This document shows positions 37,251 through 46,576 of a stretch of 64,000 nt of DNA, one piece after another. Positions within the stretch are counted from its first letter, which is position 1. Every line of letters starts with the position of its first letter. Position numbers and translations under genes: made by a program. The notes beneath the pieces are model-generated. The model was given only the letters and a program-made list of their open reading frames with translations, was not told where the DNA came from and made no database searches. The stretch lies in assembly GCA_026129405.1 (NCBI GenBank), contig JAHCID010000001.1, positions 213,237 to 277,236 of the forward strand, written 5' to 3'. Source of the DNA: a bacterium. GTDB lineage: Bacteria > Desulfobacterota > Binatia > DP-6.

Positions 37251-39826
37251 GGTTCCTCCGGGTCCGGGAACTTCCCCTCGCAGGTCGGCAGGTACATCGC
37301 CTCGCCGGCCATCGCCCACACGAGGATGTCGGAGCTCGGCACGAAGCCCGTCGCCGAGGCGACGATGCGGATCCACAGGGCCGGGCGGCTGGCGACGAAG
37401 AAGTCGTCGTAGTGCACCGTGCAGTGCGCCGTGGTCTGGCCGTTCGCGAGGAAGAGGCGGGAGCCGCTCACGGTCGCGTCGGCGCAGGTGAGGAACGTCT
37501 TCAGCCCGATGCCGCGGCCGCCGATGATGCCGGTCGAGTTCTCACCGATGTCGATCGCCCACCACTGCGCGGTGCCGTCGCTGCCGAAGCTGACGGGCGT
37601 CGTGGTGACGGTGAAGTCGATGGCGATGTCCTGGTCGCGCCAGTCGTTCCGCGGCGCGCCCGGGTTGAGGCCGCCGGGGCGGCGCACGTCGGTCACCGTG
37701 AAGGCGACCTGGCCGTTGCTGGGTGGGATGCAGCCGGTCGACGACGCCCCCGTGACCACGATCGGGTTGATGAGATAGTGGTGCGGCTGCGACGGGTCCG
37801 TCAGCTTCGACACGATCGGCGCGGCGCACGCGGGCGGGACGGGGCCGAAGTTCTCCGAGCCCAGATAGCCCGCCGGGGCGCGGTTCTCGCTGAGACACGT
37901 GCCGCAGCTGCAGTCGTCGAAGACGTTCGCCGTCGCGCCGAGCGTGGTCGTGTGCGCCGGCGCGCGGCAGCGGCCGGGGCACGCCTCGTCGCCGTCGATC
38001 GCGGACGCGTCGCACTCCTCGACGCTCGCGTCGAAGACGCCGTCGCCGCAGCCGCACCACGACCTCGCCGCGGCCGCCGACGTCGTGACGCCGTCCTTCA
38101 CCAGCTCGTCGACGTACGCGACGGTCTGCGGCGCCGGCGTCGCCAGCGCGCAGAACGGCTGCTCGCCCACCTGGATCCCCGCGAGGTTGCGCCCGCGGAC
38201 GTGGCGCGCGGCGAAGGTCGTGCACGCCTCCATCGCCGCCTCCGCCTCGTCCGCGTTGCCGGCAGCGCCCACGCTCGCCTGCAGACCCTTCAGGTAGTCG
38301 AGCGACATCTCGCGGCACCAGTCGGCGGCGTGGGCCTCGTGGAAGACGCGCGCGAGACTCGTCGACGGCACGTCGGCGACCGCCGACGTCGGCCACGGCA
38401 GCGGCGGATCGATGAACGACGACAGCGGCGTCTTGCCGGCGTAGCGGCCGTTGGGCGCGAAATCGAGGATCGCCGGCAGCGCACCGCTGGCCGCTTGGAG
38501 CCCGGTCGGGTCCATCACCGACCAGAGCTGGATCTCGCCGAGCACCTTCATGAGATCCATGCGGTGACGCAGCACGCGCTGGGCGCAGGCGGCCGGATCG
38601 CCGGTGCAGTCCGGGACGAGGCCGCTCACGATGGCGGGGATGGCCTTGCCGATGAGGTCGATGTCGAGCGTGATGTGCTGCTGGAAGCCGTTCTCGTCCT
38701 TGTAGTCGAGCGCCGCCCCGGCGCGCAGCGCACGGTTCGTCGCGCGCTGCGCGAAGCAGTCGGTGACGACGTTCACCCGCCGCAGCGACGGGTCCATCGG
38801 CTCGGCCGCGCCGAGCGCCGCCGTGCCGAAGGCCTCGTAGACGTCCCGCACCCCGGAGGCGGTGCACGAGAACAGCTCGTGGAACTGCTCGGGGTAGCCG
38901 CCGCCGAAGAGCTCGACGAGGTAGTCGTCGCCGATCGCGGGGATCGGCACGGGCTGGTGCGGACGCCGCCAGCGCACCTCGAAGTCGGGCGCGCACATGG
39001 CGTCGTTCACCTCGCTGCCGAGCTTGCCCTCGAGCGAGCCGCGCGCGCCGTGGATCAGACCCGAGAAGATGCCCACCGCCAGCTCGCCCCACGGGTCGGC
39101 GTGGAACTCGGGCGGATCCGGCGACCCCCAGCGCTCCCACATGTGGCCCATCGACCAGGCGTCCTGCAGGAAGTGGTGGCCGACGGCCTCGAGCACCAGC
39201 GCCTCCTTCTCGCAGGCGACGAGGACGTCCGTGAAGCGGTTGCGCGCCGTGCCGAGCCGCTCGGCGACCGCCCGGCACTCCTTCGCCCGGGCCACGGCGA
39301 GCGCGTGATAGTGCGCGTAGAACTCGCCCGACTGCGGCGGGAAGTGGTTCGAGTTGAGCGCACCCATGTGCGTCTCGAAGGTGTGGCAGACGTTGGGCGC
39401 GATGGGGCCGTTCGCGCCGGGGCCGAGCGGGCAGTCCTCGTTGCCGCGCGCCCAGTCCCACAGCGAGTACGAGAAGTCCGGCAGCTGCGCGAACTCGCCG
39501 GCGGTGCGTGGCCCCGGCCGGTCGAGCACGCGCTTGGCCTGGCGGAAGTCGACCGGCCACAGCGCCGGCTCCGGCGAGCCCGCGACGGGAACGGTCTCGT
39601 TGCCCGTGAAGGCGCGCAGCGTGAACGGCTCCGCCGCCGCCGCCGGCAGCCCCGCCAGCTCCACCGTCTTCACCCAGAGCTGGCGATGCTCGTCGTGCGC
39701 GTCGATCCAGCGGCCGCGCGCGGACTGGAAGCCCTGCTCGCACGGCGCGGGTGCGTTGCACTTCGACTCGTAGGCGCCGGCCGGCCCGGCGAGCGCGAGG
39801 ACGAGGAGGATCAGCGCGCGACGCAT
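37247..39826 (-). CDS. Large secreted protein, possible PLC/P1-nuclease-like fold (third gene of interlocked operon)
   Basis: 859 residues with a signal peptide (about 1-18). The middle part has a His/Asp-rich helical pattern, 'HTFETHMGALNSNHFPPQSGEFYAHYHALA' and 'AVGHHFLQDAWSMGHMW'. This resembles zinc-dependent phospholipase C/P1 nuclease proteins, where such residues bind three zinc ions; this is a tentative reading. Near residue 590 a Cys-rich 'CGCGDGVFDASVEECDASA' segment appears, followed by a beta-rich tail to the end. The start codon overlaps the stop of the previous gene by one base (TGATG), so translation is coupled. It ends four bases into the convergent phosphatase gene. Confidence 0.75.
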   Translation of the reverse strand: MRRALILLVLALAGPAGAYESKCNAPAPCEQGFQSARGRWIDAHDEHRQLWVKTVELAGLPAAAAEPFTLRAFTGNETVPVAGSPEPALWPVDFRQAKRVLDRPGPRTAGEFAQLPDFSYSLWDWARGNEDCPLGPGANGPIAPNVCHTFETHMGALNSNHFPPQSGEFYAHYHALAVARAKECRAVAERLGTARNRFTDVLVACEKEALVLEAVGHHFLQDAWSMGHMWERWGSPDPPEFHADPWGELAVGIFSGLIHGARGSLEGKLGSEVNDAMCAPDFEVRWRRPHQPVPIPAIGDDYLVELFGGGYPEQFHELFSCTASGVRDVYEAFGTAALGAAEPMDPSLRRVNVVTDCFAQRATNRALRAGAALDYKDENGFQQHITLDIDLIGKAIPAIVSGLVPDCTGDPAACAQRVLRHRMDLMKVLGEIQLWSVMDPTGLQAASGALPAILDFAPNGRYAGKTPLSSFIDPPLPWPTSAVADVPSTSLARVFHEAHAADWCREMSLDYLKGLQASVGAAGNADEAEAAMEACTTFAARHVRGRNLAGIQVGEQPFCALATPAPQTVAYVDELVKDGVTTSAAAARSWCGCGDGVFDASVEECDASAIDGDEACPGRCRAPAHTTTLGATANVFDDCSCGTCLSENRAPAGYLGSENFGPVPPACAAPIVSKLTDPSQPHHYLINPIVVTGASSTGCIPPSNGQVAFTVTDVRRPGGLNPGAPRNDWRDQDIAIDFTVTTTPVSFGSDGTAQWWAIDIGENSTGIIGGRGIGLKTFLTCADATVSGSRLFLANGQTTAHCTVHYDDFFVASRPALWIRIVASATGFVPSSDILVWAMAGEAMYLPTCEGKFPDPEEP

Positions 39827-40947
39827 CAGTCGTTCCCCAGCAGCGCGGCGACGCCCGGGAAGCAGGACGCGTCGGTGAAGTAGGTGGTGCGGAATGCCAG
39901 CATCGCCGAGGCGCCGGCCTGCCGCTGCGCCTCGTAGGCCGCGAAGCAGGCCGCCGGGCAGCAGCGCTCCGTCTCGAGCCACGGCTGCCCGGTCGTGCAG
40001 TGCGGCGCGGAGCGGGCGCAGTCGTCGAGCACGCGGTCGGGCGGCGACACGCACGCGGTGATCCAGCCGGTGCAGCGTGCGACGGCCGTCAGCGGATCGG
40101 CCGGCGCGTCGGGCACCGTCAGCATGCCGCCGGGGCCGACGTTCAGGTAGCGGGTGCCGTCCTCGGTCTGCGGCAGCGGCAGCGTCGACGGATCGGGCGG
40201 CGGCGGCAGCGAGAAGGCGACGGTCTTGCCGATGCTCGCCGGGATCGCCGTGCACGCGCACTGCCCCGCGGCGAGGTCGCACTGCTGCCCGCCGGCGCAG
40301 CCCGACGGCGCCGCGAACAGGTCGCACGGCTCGCCCGCATCGATCGTGCCGTTGCCGCAGACGCCGGCCGGCAGGGTCGTGGTCGTGCTGGTGCTGGTCG
40401 ACGTCGTCGTGGTCGCCGGGGCCAGCGTCGACGAGGTGGTCGTGGTCGCGGGCGGATCGACGCAGGCGCAGCGCGCGTCGTCGCAGGTCTGCCCCGCCGT
40501 GCAGCCCGCACCCTGGTCGCAGGCCTCGCCCCCGGCGGTGTCGACGGCGCCGTCGCCGCAGCGCGAGCGCACGGCGCGGAAGCGCACCGCCTTCTGCTTC
40601 TTCGCCTTGCGCACGCCGGTCATGGTGTCGCAGGCGGGCGCGGCGATGGTCGCCTGGAGCTTCACCGCCCGCGCGGAGCCGCACCGGGCCCAGCGCGCGC
40701 GGACGACGGTGCCCTTCTTCGTCGCCTTCAGCTTGACGCGCGCGGGCGCGCAGCCGCTGTCGATGCCGACCTGCCCGGCGGCGATCGCGACGGCGTCGAA
40801 GCGCGGCGAGCCGGCCTCGGCGACGAGCGGGCCGCCCTCGAGGACGAGGAAGCGGCCGCCCGCACACGGCTCGGGCTTCGGGCGCTTCGCCGCGACCGCC
40901 GGGTGGACGGCGTGCACGACGACGAGCAGCAGGAGCGCGAGGCGCAT
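39826..40947 (-). CDS. Secreted Cys-rich protein with Thr-rich linker (second gene of interlocked operon)
   Basis: 373 residues with a signal peptide (1-19). A basic, Lys/Arg-rich beta domain (20-130) precedes a Cys motif 'RCGDGAVDTAGGEACDQG'. Then comes a Thr/Ser linker of about 25 residues, a second Cys motif 'VCGNGTIDAGEPCDLF', and a C-terminal domain with paired cysteines (ERCCPAACF). Both Cys motifs belong to the 'CGNG.vD.gE.CD' group common in secreted proteins of myxobacteria and relatives. The gene overlaps its neighbours by one base on each side (TGATG). No function can be assigned. Confidence 0.75.
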   Translation of the reverse strand: MRLALLLLVVVHAVHPAVAAKRPKPEPCAGGRFLVLEGGPLVAEAGSPRFDAVAIAAGQVGIDSGCAPARVKLKATKKGTVVRARWARCGSARAVKLQATIAAPACDTMTGVRKAKKQKAVRFRAVRSRCGDGAVDTAGGEACDQGAGCTAGQTCDDARCACVDPPATTTTSSTLAPATTTTSTSTSTTTTLPAGVCGNGTIDAGEPCDLFAAPSGCAGGQQCDLAAGQCACTAIPASIGKTVAFSLPPPPDPSTLPLPQTEDGTRYLNVGPGGMLTVPDAPADPLTAVARCTGWITACVSPPDRVLDDCARSAPHCTTGQPWLETERCCPAACFAAYEAQRQAGASAMLAFRTTYFTDASCFPGVAALLGND

Positions 40948-43079
40948 CACGGTGCGGCCGTGCGGCCGAGCGCCTTCAGGTCGGCGACCAGCGTCCCGAG
41001 CGCCTCGGCGAGTCGGGCGCGCTCCGCCTCGGGCAGCGCCTTCGCCACCTTCTTGGAGCGCAGCTTCTTGCCGAACACCGTGAGTGCCTTGGCCGCCTTG
41101 CGGAGCGACGCCCGGGCCGGCTTCGTCTTGCCGGCGCCGAGGTGCACCCGCGCCTTCTCGATCGCCGCGCCGGCGGCCTTCACCTTGGCGAGGAGCTGCG
41201 TCCGCGGCTTGCCGGCCGCGAGCCCCTCCGTCTGCGTGAAGAGCGCCGCCACCCGACACGCCGCCGCGTCGAGCGTGGCTCCCGCCTCGCAGCCCGGATC
41301 CGGCAGCGTCGTCGTGGTCGTGCCGCCGGGCGGCACCGTGGTGGTGGTGGAGACGCTCGGCACCTCGAGGACGACCGCCGCGCCGACGCCGTGGGCGTAG
41401 GCGAGCGGCTGGTCGATGAGGATCGAGCCGAAGCCGGTCACGAAGCGTCGCTCCTCGCTCGACGTGCCGGGGTCGACGAGGACCGCGTCGCCGACGGTGA
41501 AGATCGACGAGTCGAGGACGTCGAGCTCGGCGTCGCCGGCCGCGGCCGGCGACTTCAGCATCGTGCCGTTCGGGTCGGCGCGGATGATGGGCTCGTCGGC
41601 GAGGTGGATCCTGACCAGCGCCGGGCCGACGGCGAGCACGTCGCCGGTGACGCCCGCGACGGTGATCTGCTCCGCGTTCTCGGTGCAGGGATCGACGATC
41701 AGCTCGTCGCCGAGCTGGATGCCCGCCGCCGACTTCACCGGCAGCGCGCTGCCGGTCGTCGTCTGCTTCACGAAGGTCACGATCTCCTGCCCGCACGCCT
41801 CGGTCGGCGGCGGCGTGGTCGTGGTCGGCGTGCCGACGGGGATGATCTGGATCTGCTTCGTGGCCACGACGTCACGGCTGTCGAAGAACGGGCTGCGCCC
41901 GTACAGCGTGACCCGGAGGTTCATCGCGCCCGGCCCCGTGCCGCGGATCGGCGTGTCGAACGTGCGCACCTCGCCCGGCCCCATCGAGAAGCCCGGCTGC
42001 TGCGGCACCGGCGTCGCGTTGCCCGTGATCTCGGCGAAGCCGCCGCCCGAGGGCCGATTCAGCTGCACGACCTGCGTCGTCGCCGGGTAGAAGGTGAGCT
42101 CGTCGATGGTTCCCGCGACGCCCGCGCTCGTGGTGGCGACGATGACGCGGACCGTGCCGTCCTCGTCGACGCGCAGCAGATCGTCGCCGCCGAGCAGCTC
42201 GATCGTCACCGCGACCTGCGGACGCGGCACGCGCTGGACGGCGAGCTCCTTGTCGGCGTCGGCGATCGTCACCGCGCGCGGCGGCCACGGCGTCAGCGCC
42301 TGCCGCACCTTCGCGCCGGCGGCGGGCAGCGAGCCGTGGAAGGTGTAGACGTCCCAGGCGCCGTTCGGGAGCCAGTTCGAGTAGCTCGGCTGCGAGCCCT
42401 GCATGACGACGCACTCGGGCACGATGCGGTCCGGCAGCCAGCTGATGGGGCTGATGCAGGCGGAGCGCACCGGGTCGGCGTCGTGGCGGACGGCGAGCGC
42501 ACCGCCCGCCGGACGGCCGTCGATGGGATCGGAGGTCTGGAGGCTGAGCTTCCAGAGCTCGGGGCGGACGCCGACGAGATAGCTGGCCGCCTGCTGCGGG
42601 GAGCTGCCCGAGGTGAGGAAGAAGTTCACCAGCTTCCATTGCCCCGGGGAGCGCATGTCGAAGTTCGACGGATCGTAGCGCAGGGCGCAGGAGCCCGGCG
42701 TGCCGGTGATGGGACGCGTCGGCGTGCCGGCGCTCTCGAGGCCCGCGTAGCTCGTGCACACGCCCTCCGGGTCGAGGCTCAGCCCCGAGCCGAAGAGCCG
42801 CCAGCCGACGCCCCAGTAGGAGCAGGCGAGGTCGCCGCAGACGTTCGCGGTCCCGAAGCGGGCGATGCCGACGTCGTGGGCCAGCGCGAACTTCGGATTC
42901 TGCGTCGTCGTCTCGACGACGGTCGGCGTCTGGTAGATGCAGTCCTCGCCCAGGTTCGCGAGCGTGTAGAGCGTGCACTCGGGGTCGGGCGGCGGCAGCG
43001 GCGGCAGCGGTCCGGCCGCGCGCGCGGCGGTGGCGAGGAGAACGACGAAGAGGACGGTCGACAGGAAACGCGGAACCAT
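40947..43079 (-). CDS. Large secreted beta-rich protein with Thr-rich linkers (first gene of interlocked operon)
   Basis: 710 residues with a signal peptide (1-21) and a Pro-rich start (PLPPLPPPDPEC). The first ~430 residues have scattered cysteines and beta-rich sequence, closed by a short TTTTPPPT linker. A region of repeated 'GDELIVDP..E' and 'GDAVLVDPGTSSEERRFV' motifs follows (about 440-570), resembling fibre-like beta units. After a second Thr-rich linker comes a Lys/Ala-rich helical C-terminus (about 615-710) seen in many secreted proteins of this lineage. It has a good start in the 128-base divergent spacer to the P450 gene. Confidence 0.75.
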   Translation of the reverse strand: MVPRFLSTVLFVVLLATAARAAGPLPPLPPPDPECTLYTLANLGEDCIYQTPTVVETTTQNPKFALAHDVGIARFGTANVCGDLACSYWGVGWRLFGSGLSLDPEGVCTSYAGLESAGTPTRPITGTPGSCALRYDPSNFDMRSPGQWKLVNFFLTSGSSPQQAASYLVGVRPELWKLSLQTSDPIDGRPAGGALAVRHDADPVRSACISPISWLPDRIVPECVVMQGSQPSYSNWLPNGAWDVYTFHGSLPAAGAKVRQALTPWPPRAVTIADADKELAVQRVPRPQVAVTIELLGGDDLLRVDEDGTVRVIVATTSAGVAGTIDELTFYPATTQVVQLNRPSGGGFAEITGNATPVPQQPGFSMGPGEVRTFDTPIRGTGPGAMNLRVTLYGRSPFFDSRDVVATKQIQIIPVGTPTTTTPPPTEACGQEIVTFVKQTTTGSALPVKSAAGIQLGDELIVDPCTENAEQITVAGVTGDVLAVGPALVRIHLADEPIIRADPNGTMLKSPAAAGDAELDVLDSSIFTVGDAVLVDPGTSSEERRFVTGFGSILIDQPLAYAHGVGAAVVLEVPSVSTTTTVPPGGTTTTTLPDPGCEAGATLDAAACRVAALFTQTEGLAAGKPRTQLLAKVKAAGAAIEKARVHLGAGKTKPARASLRKAAKALTVFGKKLRSKKVAKALPEAERARLAEALGTLVADLKALGRTAAP

Positions 43080-43207
43080 GGCCGTGCGCGAGCGTACCGG
43101 AGCGTCCTGTTCGGCGGCGATCGGAACTTTTGCGTATGTCGTGGCGCAGTCGCCCGGGCAACGCGCATGCTTGTCGCACGCGAGAAGCAGGTGCTACGCG
43201 CGACGCC

Positions 43208-44386
43208 ATGGAGTCGCTGCCGATCCACGAGGCGTCCTTCTACCTGGGCGACGTCGCGCCGACCTACGCGCGCCTGCGGCGCGAGGCGCCGGTGTACTGG
43301 TCGGAGGCCGCCGGGCTGTGGGTCCTGTCGACCTACGCCGACATCCAGCGCGTCTCGAAGCAGCCCGCGCTCTTCTGCTCGAGCCGCGGCGTCATCATCA
43401 ACGACCCGATCCGTCTCGCCGGCACGCTGTCGACGCCGCCGTCGATCATCCACATGGACCCGCCCGCGCACGGCCGCTACCGGCGCCTCGTCAGCGGCGC
43501 GTTCACGCCGCGCATGGTCGCGGGCCTCGAGCCGCGCATCCGCGAGCTGGTCCAGGAGACGCTCGACGCGGTGCCGAGCGGCGCGCCGTTCGACTTCGTC
43601 GATCACGTCGCCGCCCCGGTTCCGCTCCTCGTCATCGCCGAGATGCTCGGCGTGCCCGCCGGCGACCGCGCGACCTTCCGGCGCTGGTCCGACGCCGTCA
43701 TCGCCGCGGCCGACGCGCCCGACCCGTCGGCGACGGTCGCCGAGGTGGTCGAGCTGTTCTCGTACTTCATGGGCATGCTCGCCGAGCGCCGCGCCGCCCC
43801 CCGCGACGACCTCCTCTCCGCCCTGGTGACGGGCGTCGTCGACGGCGACCGGCTGTCGGACGAGGAGATCCTGATGTTCTGCATGACCCTCCTCGTGGCC
43901 GGCAACGAGACGACGCGGAACCTCGTCGCCGGCGGCGTGCGCGCGCTGCTCGAGCATCCGGGCCAGCTCGCGCGCCTGCGCGCCGAGCCGGCACTGCTGC
44001 CCGCGGCGATCGAGGAGATGCTGCGCTGGGTGTCGCCGGTGCGCGCCTTCATCCGCACCGCGACCGAGGACACGGCCGTGCGCGACGTGCCGATCCCGTC
44101 CGGCGCGTCGCTCGTGCTGCTCTACGCGTCGGGCAACCGCGACGAGGCCGCCTTCGGCGACACGGCGGGCGAGCTCCGCGTCGACCGTCCCGTCGATCCC
44201 GCGCACCTGGCGTTCGGGTTCGGCGAGCACTTCTGCATCGGGTCCAGCCTGGCGCGGCTGGAGGCGCGGTGCATGCTGGAGGGCGTGCTGGCGCGGTGGG
44301 AGCACCTCGCGCTCGCGGGTGCGGCGGAGGTGCTGCCGTCGACGGTGATGAACGGGCTGCGACGTCTGCCGGTGCGGGCAGCATGA
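43208..44386 (+). CDS. Cytochrome P450
   Basis: 392 residues from the ATG at 43208. The I-helix motif is 'VAGNETTRN', the K-helix ExxR 'EEMLRWVSP', and the heme loop 'AFGFGEHFCIGSSLARLEAR' with the Cys ligand. The N-terminus lacks a membrane anchor. Motifs and spacing are very like those of the P450 at 10735-11991, so they are probably paralogues. The redox partners are not in the window. It is divergent from the interlocked secreted-protein operon. Confidence 0.93.
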   Translation: MESLPIHEASFYLGDVAPTYARLRREAPVYWSEAAGLWVLSTYADIQRVSKQPALFCSSRGVIINDPIRLAGTLSTPPSIIHMDPPAHGRYRRLVSGAFTPRMVAGLEPRIRELVQETLDAVPSGAPFDFVDHVAAPVPLLVIAEMLGVPAGDRATFRRWSDAVIAAADAPDPSATVAEVVELFSYFMGMLAERRAAPRDDLLSALVTGVVDGDRLSDEEILMFCMTLLVAGNETTRNLVAGGVRALLEHPGQLARLRAEPALLPAAIEEMLRWVSPVRAFIRTATEDTAVRDVPIPSGASLVLLYASGNRDEAAFGDTAGELRVDRPVDPAHLAFGFGEHFCIGSSLARLEARCMLEGVLARWEHLALAGAAEVLPSTVMNGLRRLPVRAA

Positions 44387-44489
44387 CCCATGATGGAGAC
44401 CCCGACGGTCGGATGGGGAGGAGGCAGCTCGTCTTCGCGCGCCGAGCCCCCGTTGCCTGACCCCCGGCGCCCCGTATGAGTCGGAGGCC

Positions 44490-46148
44490 ATGAGCGAGAC
44501 CGACGCCGCCGAGCCGACCGATCCGTACCTCCGCCTCGACCAGATCATGCCGCGCCTGACGCAGGAGCAGGTCGAGCACGCGCGGGCCTTCGGCGTCGAG
44601 GAGGACCTCCCCAAAGGAACCGTCCTCTTCGAGCGCGGCGACCGCTCCGTCGATCTCTTCGTCGTGCTGACGGGCGAGATCGACATCTACGAGCAGACGC
44701 CGGACGGCGAGGGACGCATCACGACGCTGGGCCCGAGCCAGTTCACCGGCGAGACCGATCTGCTGAACGCCCGTGAGGTCCTCGTCGGGGCGCGGGCCCT
44801 CGTCGACACGCGGGTGATCCGCATCCCAAGGATCCGGGTGCGCGCGTTCCTCGCGTCGAATCCGCGCATCGGCGAGATCGTCATGCGCGCCTCGATCCTG
44901 CGTCGGGTGGGGTTCATGAAGCACGATCAGGCCGGCCCGCTGCTCGTCGGCCCCCCCGCCGACGGCCGCACGCTGCGGATCGAGCGCTTCCTCGCGCGCA
45001 ACGGCTACCCGTTCCGCCTGCTCGACGCCGCCAGCGAGGAAGGCGCCGCGCGCCTGCACGCGCACGATCTCGCGCCGGACGACACTCCCGTCGTCGTGGT
45101 TCCCGGGCGCGGCGTCCTGCGCAAGCCGACGAACACGCAGCTCGCGGCCGCCCTCGGCCTGCTCGAGCCGCTCGAGCCCGACGCGGTGTTCGACCTCGCC
45201 ATCGTCGGCGGCGGCCCCGCTGGCCTCGCGGCCGCGGTCTACGGCGCCTCGGAGGGCCTCGAGACGATCGTGCTCGAGAGCGAGGCGCCGGGCGGCCAGG
45301 CGGGCACCAGCTCGAAGATCGAGAACTACCTCGGCTTCCCCACCGGCATCTCGGGCGAGGCGCTCGCCGGCCGCGCCTTCGTGCAGGCGCAGAAGTTCGG
45401 CGCCCACTTCGCCGTCGCCCGCTGCGTCGTGCGGCTCGACTGCGACGTCCAGCCGTTCGCCCTCGAGCTCGACGACGGCCTGCGCGTGCGCGCCCGCGCG
45501 GTGGTCGTCGCCAGCGGCGCCCGCTACCGCAAGCTCGACCTCGAGAACTTCGACCAGTTCGAGGGCAACGGCCTGCACTACGCGGCGACCGCGTTCGAGG
45601 AGCGCGTGTGCACCGGCCTCGAGGTCATCGTGGTCGGCGGCGGCAACTCGGCCGGCCAGGCGGCGGTGTTCCTCTCCCGCCGCGCCGCCCACGTCCACGT
45701 GCTCGTCCGCGGCGCCGGCCTCGCGGAGTCGATGTCGAACTACCTGATCGACCGCATCGAAGGCTCGTCGCGCATCACGCTCCACACCTTCACCGAGATC
45801 ACCGCTCTCCACGGCACCCAGCGCCTCGAAGGCGTCACCTGGACCAACGTCCGCACCCGCGAGAGCGAGACGCGCCCGATCTGCAACGTCTTCCTCATGC
45901 TCGGCGCCGTCCCGAACACCGACTGGCTGCGCGGCTGCGTCGACCTCGACGACAAGGGCTTCGTGCGCTGCGGCGCCGGCTTCGCGTCACCGACCGTCGA
46001 CCGGCTTCCGAACGCGCTGGAGACGAGCATCCCCGGGGTGTTCGCGGTGGGCGACGTACGGGCGGGATCGGTGAAGCGGGTGGCGTCGGGCGTCGGCGAA
46101 GGGTCGATCGTGGTGTCGGCCGTGCACCGCGTGCTCGGGCCGGGGTGA
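44490..46148 (+). CDS. Cyclic-nucleotide-domain / thioredoxin reductase-like flavoprotein
   Basis: 552 residues in three parts. Residues ~20-140 form a cNMP-binding beta-barrel (FERGDRSVDLFVVLTGEIDIYEQ..., FTGETDLL). Residues ~150-225 look like a glutaredoxin-fold domain (LRIERFLARNGYPFRLLD, DTPVVVVPGRGVLRKPT) without its CxxC. Residues 236-552 form the two-domain FAD/NAD(P)H part of thioredoxin reductases (GGGPAG at 240-245, GGGNSAG at 383-389, and the C-terminal FAVGDVR). The reductase CxxC is replaced by Ala-Ala-Thr-Ala in 'HYAATAFEERV'. It is therefore not a thioredoxin reductase in mechanism and may reduce another partner or oxygen under cNMP control. Confidence 0.85.
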   Translation: MSETDAAEPTDPYLRLDQIMPRLTQEQVEHARAFGVEEDLPKGTVLFERGDRSVDLFVVLTGEIDIYEQTPDGEGRITTLGPSQFTGETDLLNAREVLVGARALVDTRVIRIPRIRVRAFLASNPRIGEIVMRASILRRVGFMKHDQAGPLLVGPPADGRTLRIERFLARNGYPFRLLDAASEEGAARLHAHDLAPDDTPVVVVPGRGVLRKPTNTQLAAALGLLEPLEPDAVFDLAIVGGGPAGLAAAVYGASEGLETIVLESEAPGGQAGTSSKIENYLGFPTGISGEALAGRAFVQAQKFGAHFAVARCVVRLDCDVQPFALELDDGLRVRARAVVVASGARYRKLDLENFDQFEGNGLHYAATAFEERVCTGLEVIVVGGGNSAGQAAVFLSRRAAHVHVLVRGAGLAESMSNYLIDRIEGSSRITLHTFTEITALHGTQRLEGVTWTNVRTRESETRPICNVFLMLGAVPNTDWLRGCVDLDDKGFVRCGAGFASPTVDRLPNALETSIPGVFAVGDVRAGSVKRVASGVGEGSIVVSAVHRVLGPG

Positions 46149-46576
46149 TACTCAGGGGGGAGGCGCGTCCGGCCGGCTTCTCACGACAGTGCTCGTCGTA
46201 GGACAGCAGCTCGGCACCCGCGTTGGTGTCGATGGACGTGCCCGCTCGGGGAGCCCGGACCGCCGGGCATTGCACGGTGAGCCGTCCGGGACCACGGAGT
46301 CGCGTCCCGGACGACGAACGACTCGCGGCCAACTACCACCGCCGGGCGATCCGCAATCCGCGCAGGGCGCGGCGATGATCCCGAGAAAGATATTGACAGG
46401 TTTCCGCGCGACGCCGGTCTGCGATCCCGGGCGCCAACGACACGTGCCCCGCAACGCGCGCAGCCGTCCCATGGCCGCCCCTCGTCGCCACCCCGTCCTG
46501 CGCCGGCCCCCCACCGCCTCCGCGCCCGCGCAGCGCCGCGAGAAGCCGCCCGAAAACCCCATGCTACGACACATGC
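46149..46576. other. 428-base intergenic region with two hairpins
   Basis: No supported gene. Two inverted repeats are present: GCCCGG/CCGGGC (46253-46268) and ten-base arms CGTCCGGGAC/GTCCCGGACG (46283-46313). A TTGACA (46393-46398) stands without a good -10 and may belong to the HNH gene's promoter. A short minus-strand open segment (46152-46574) is not convincing. Confidence 0.5.
46283..46313 (+). terminator. Stem-loop after the cNMP-flavoprotein gene
   Basis: Perfect ten-base arms around an 11-base loop, 135 bases past the stop. It is a plausible terminator, but the distance is long. Confidence 0.4.

Noticed and set aside
46152..46574. 140-residue minus-strand open frame in the gap before the HNH gene
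   Set aside because: Arg/Gly-rich content without a family pattern, and overlapping hairpins. It looks like background in GC-rich DNA.
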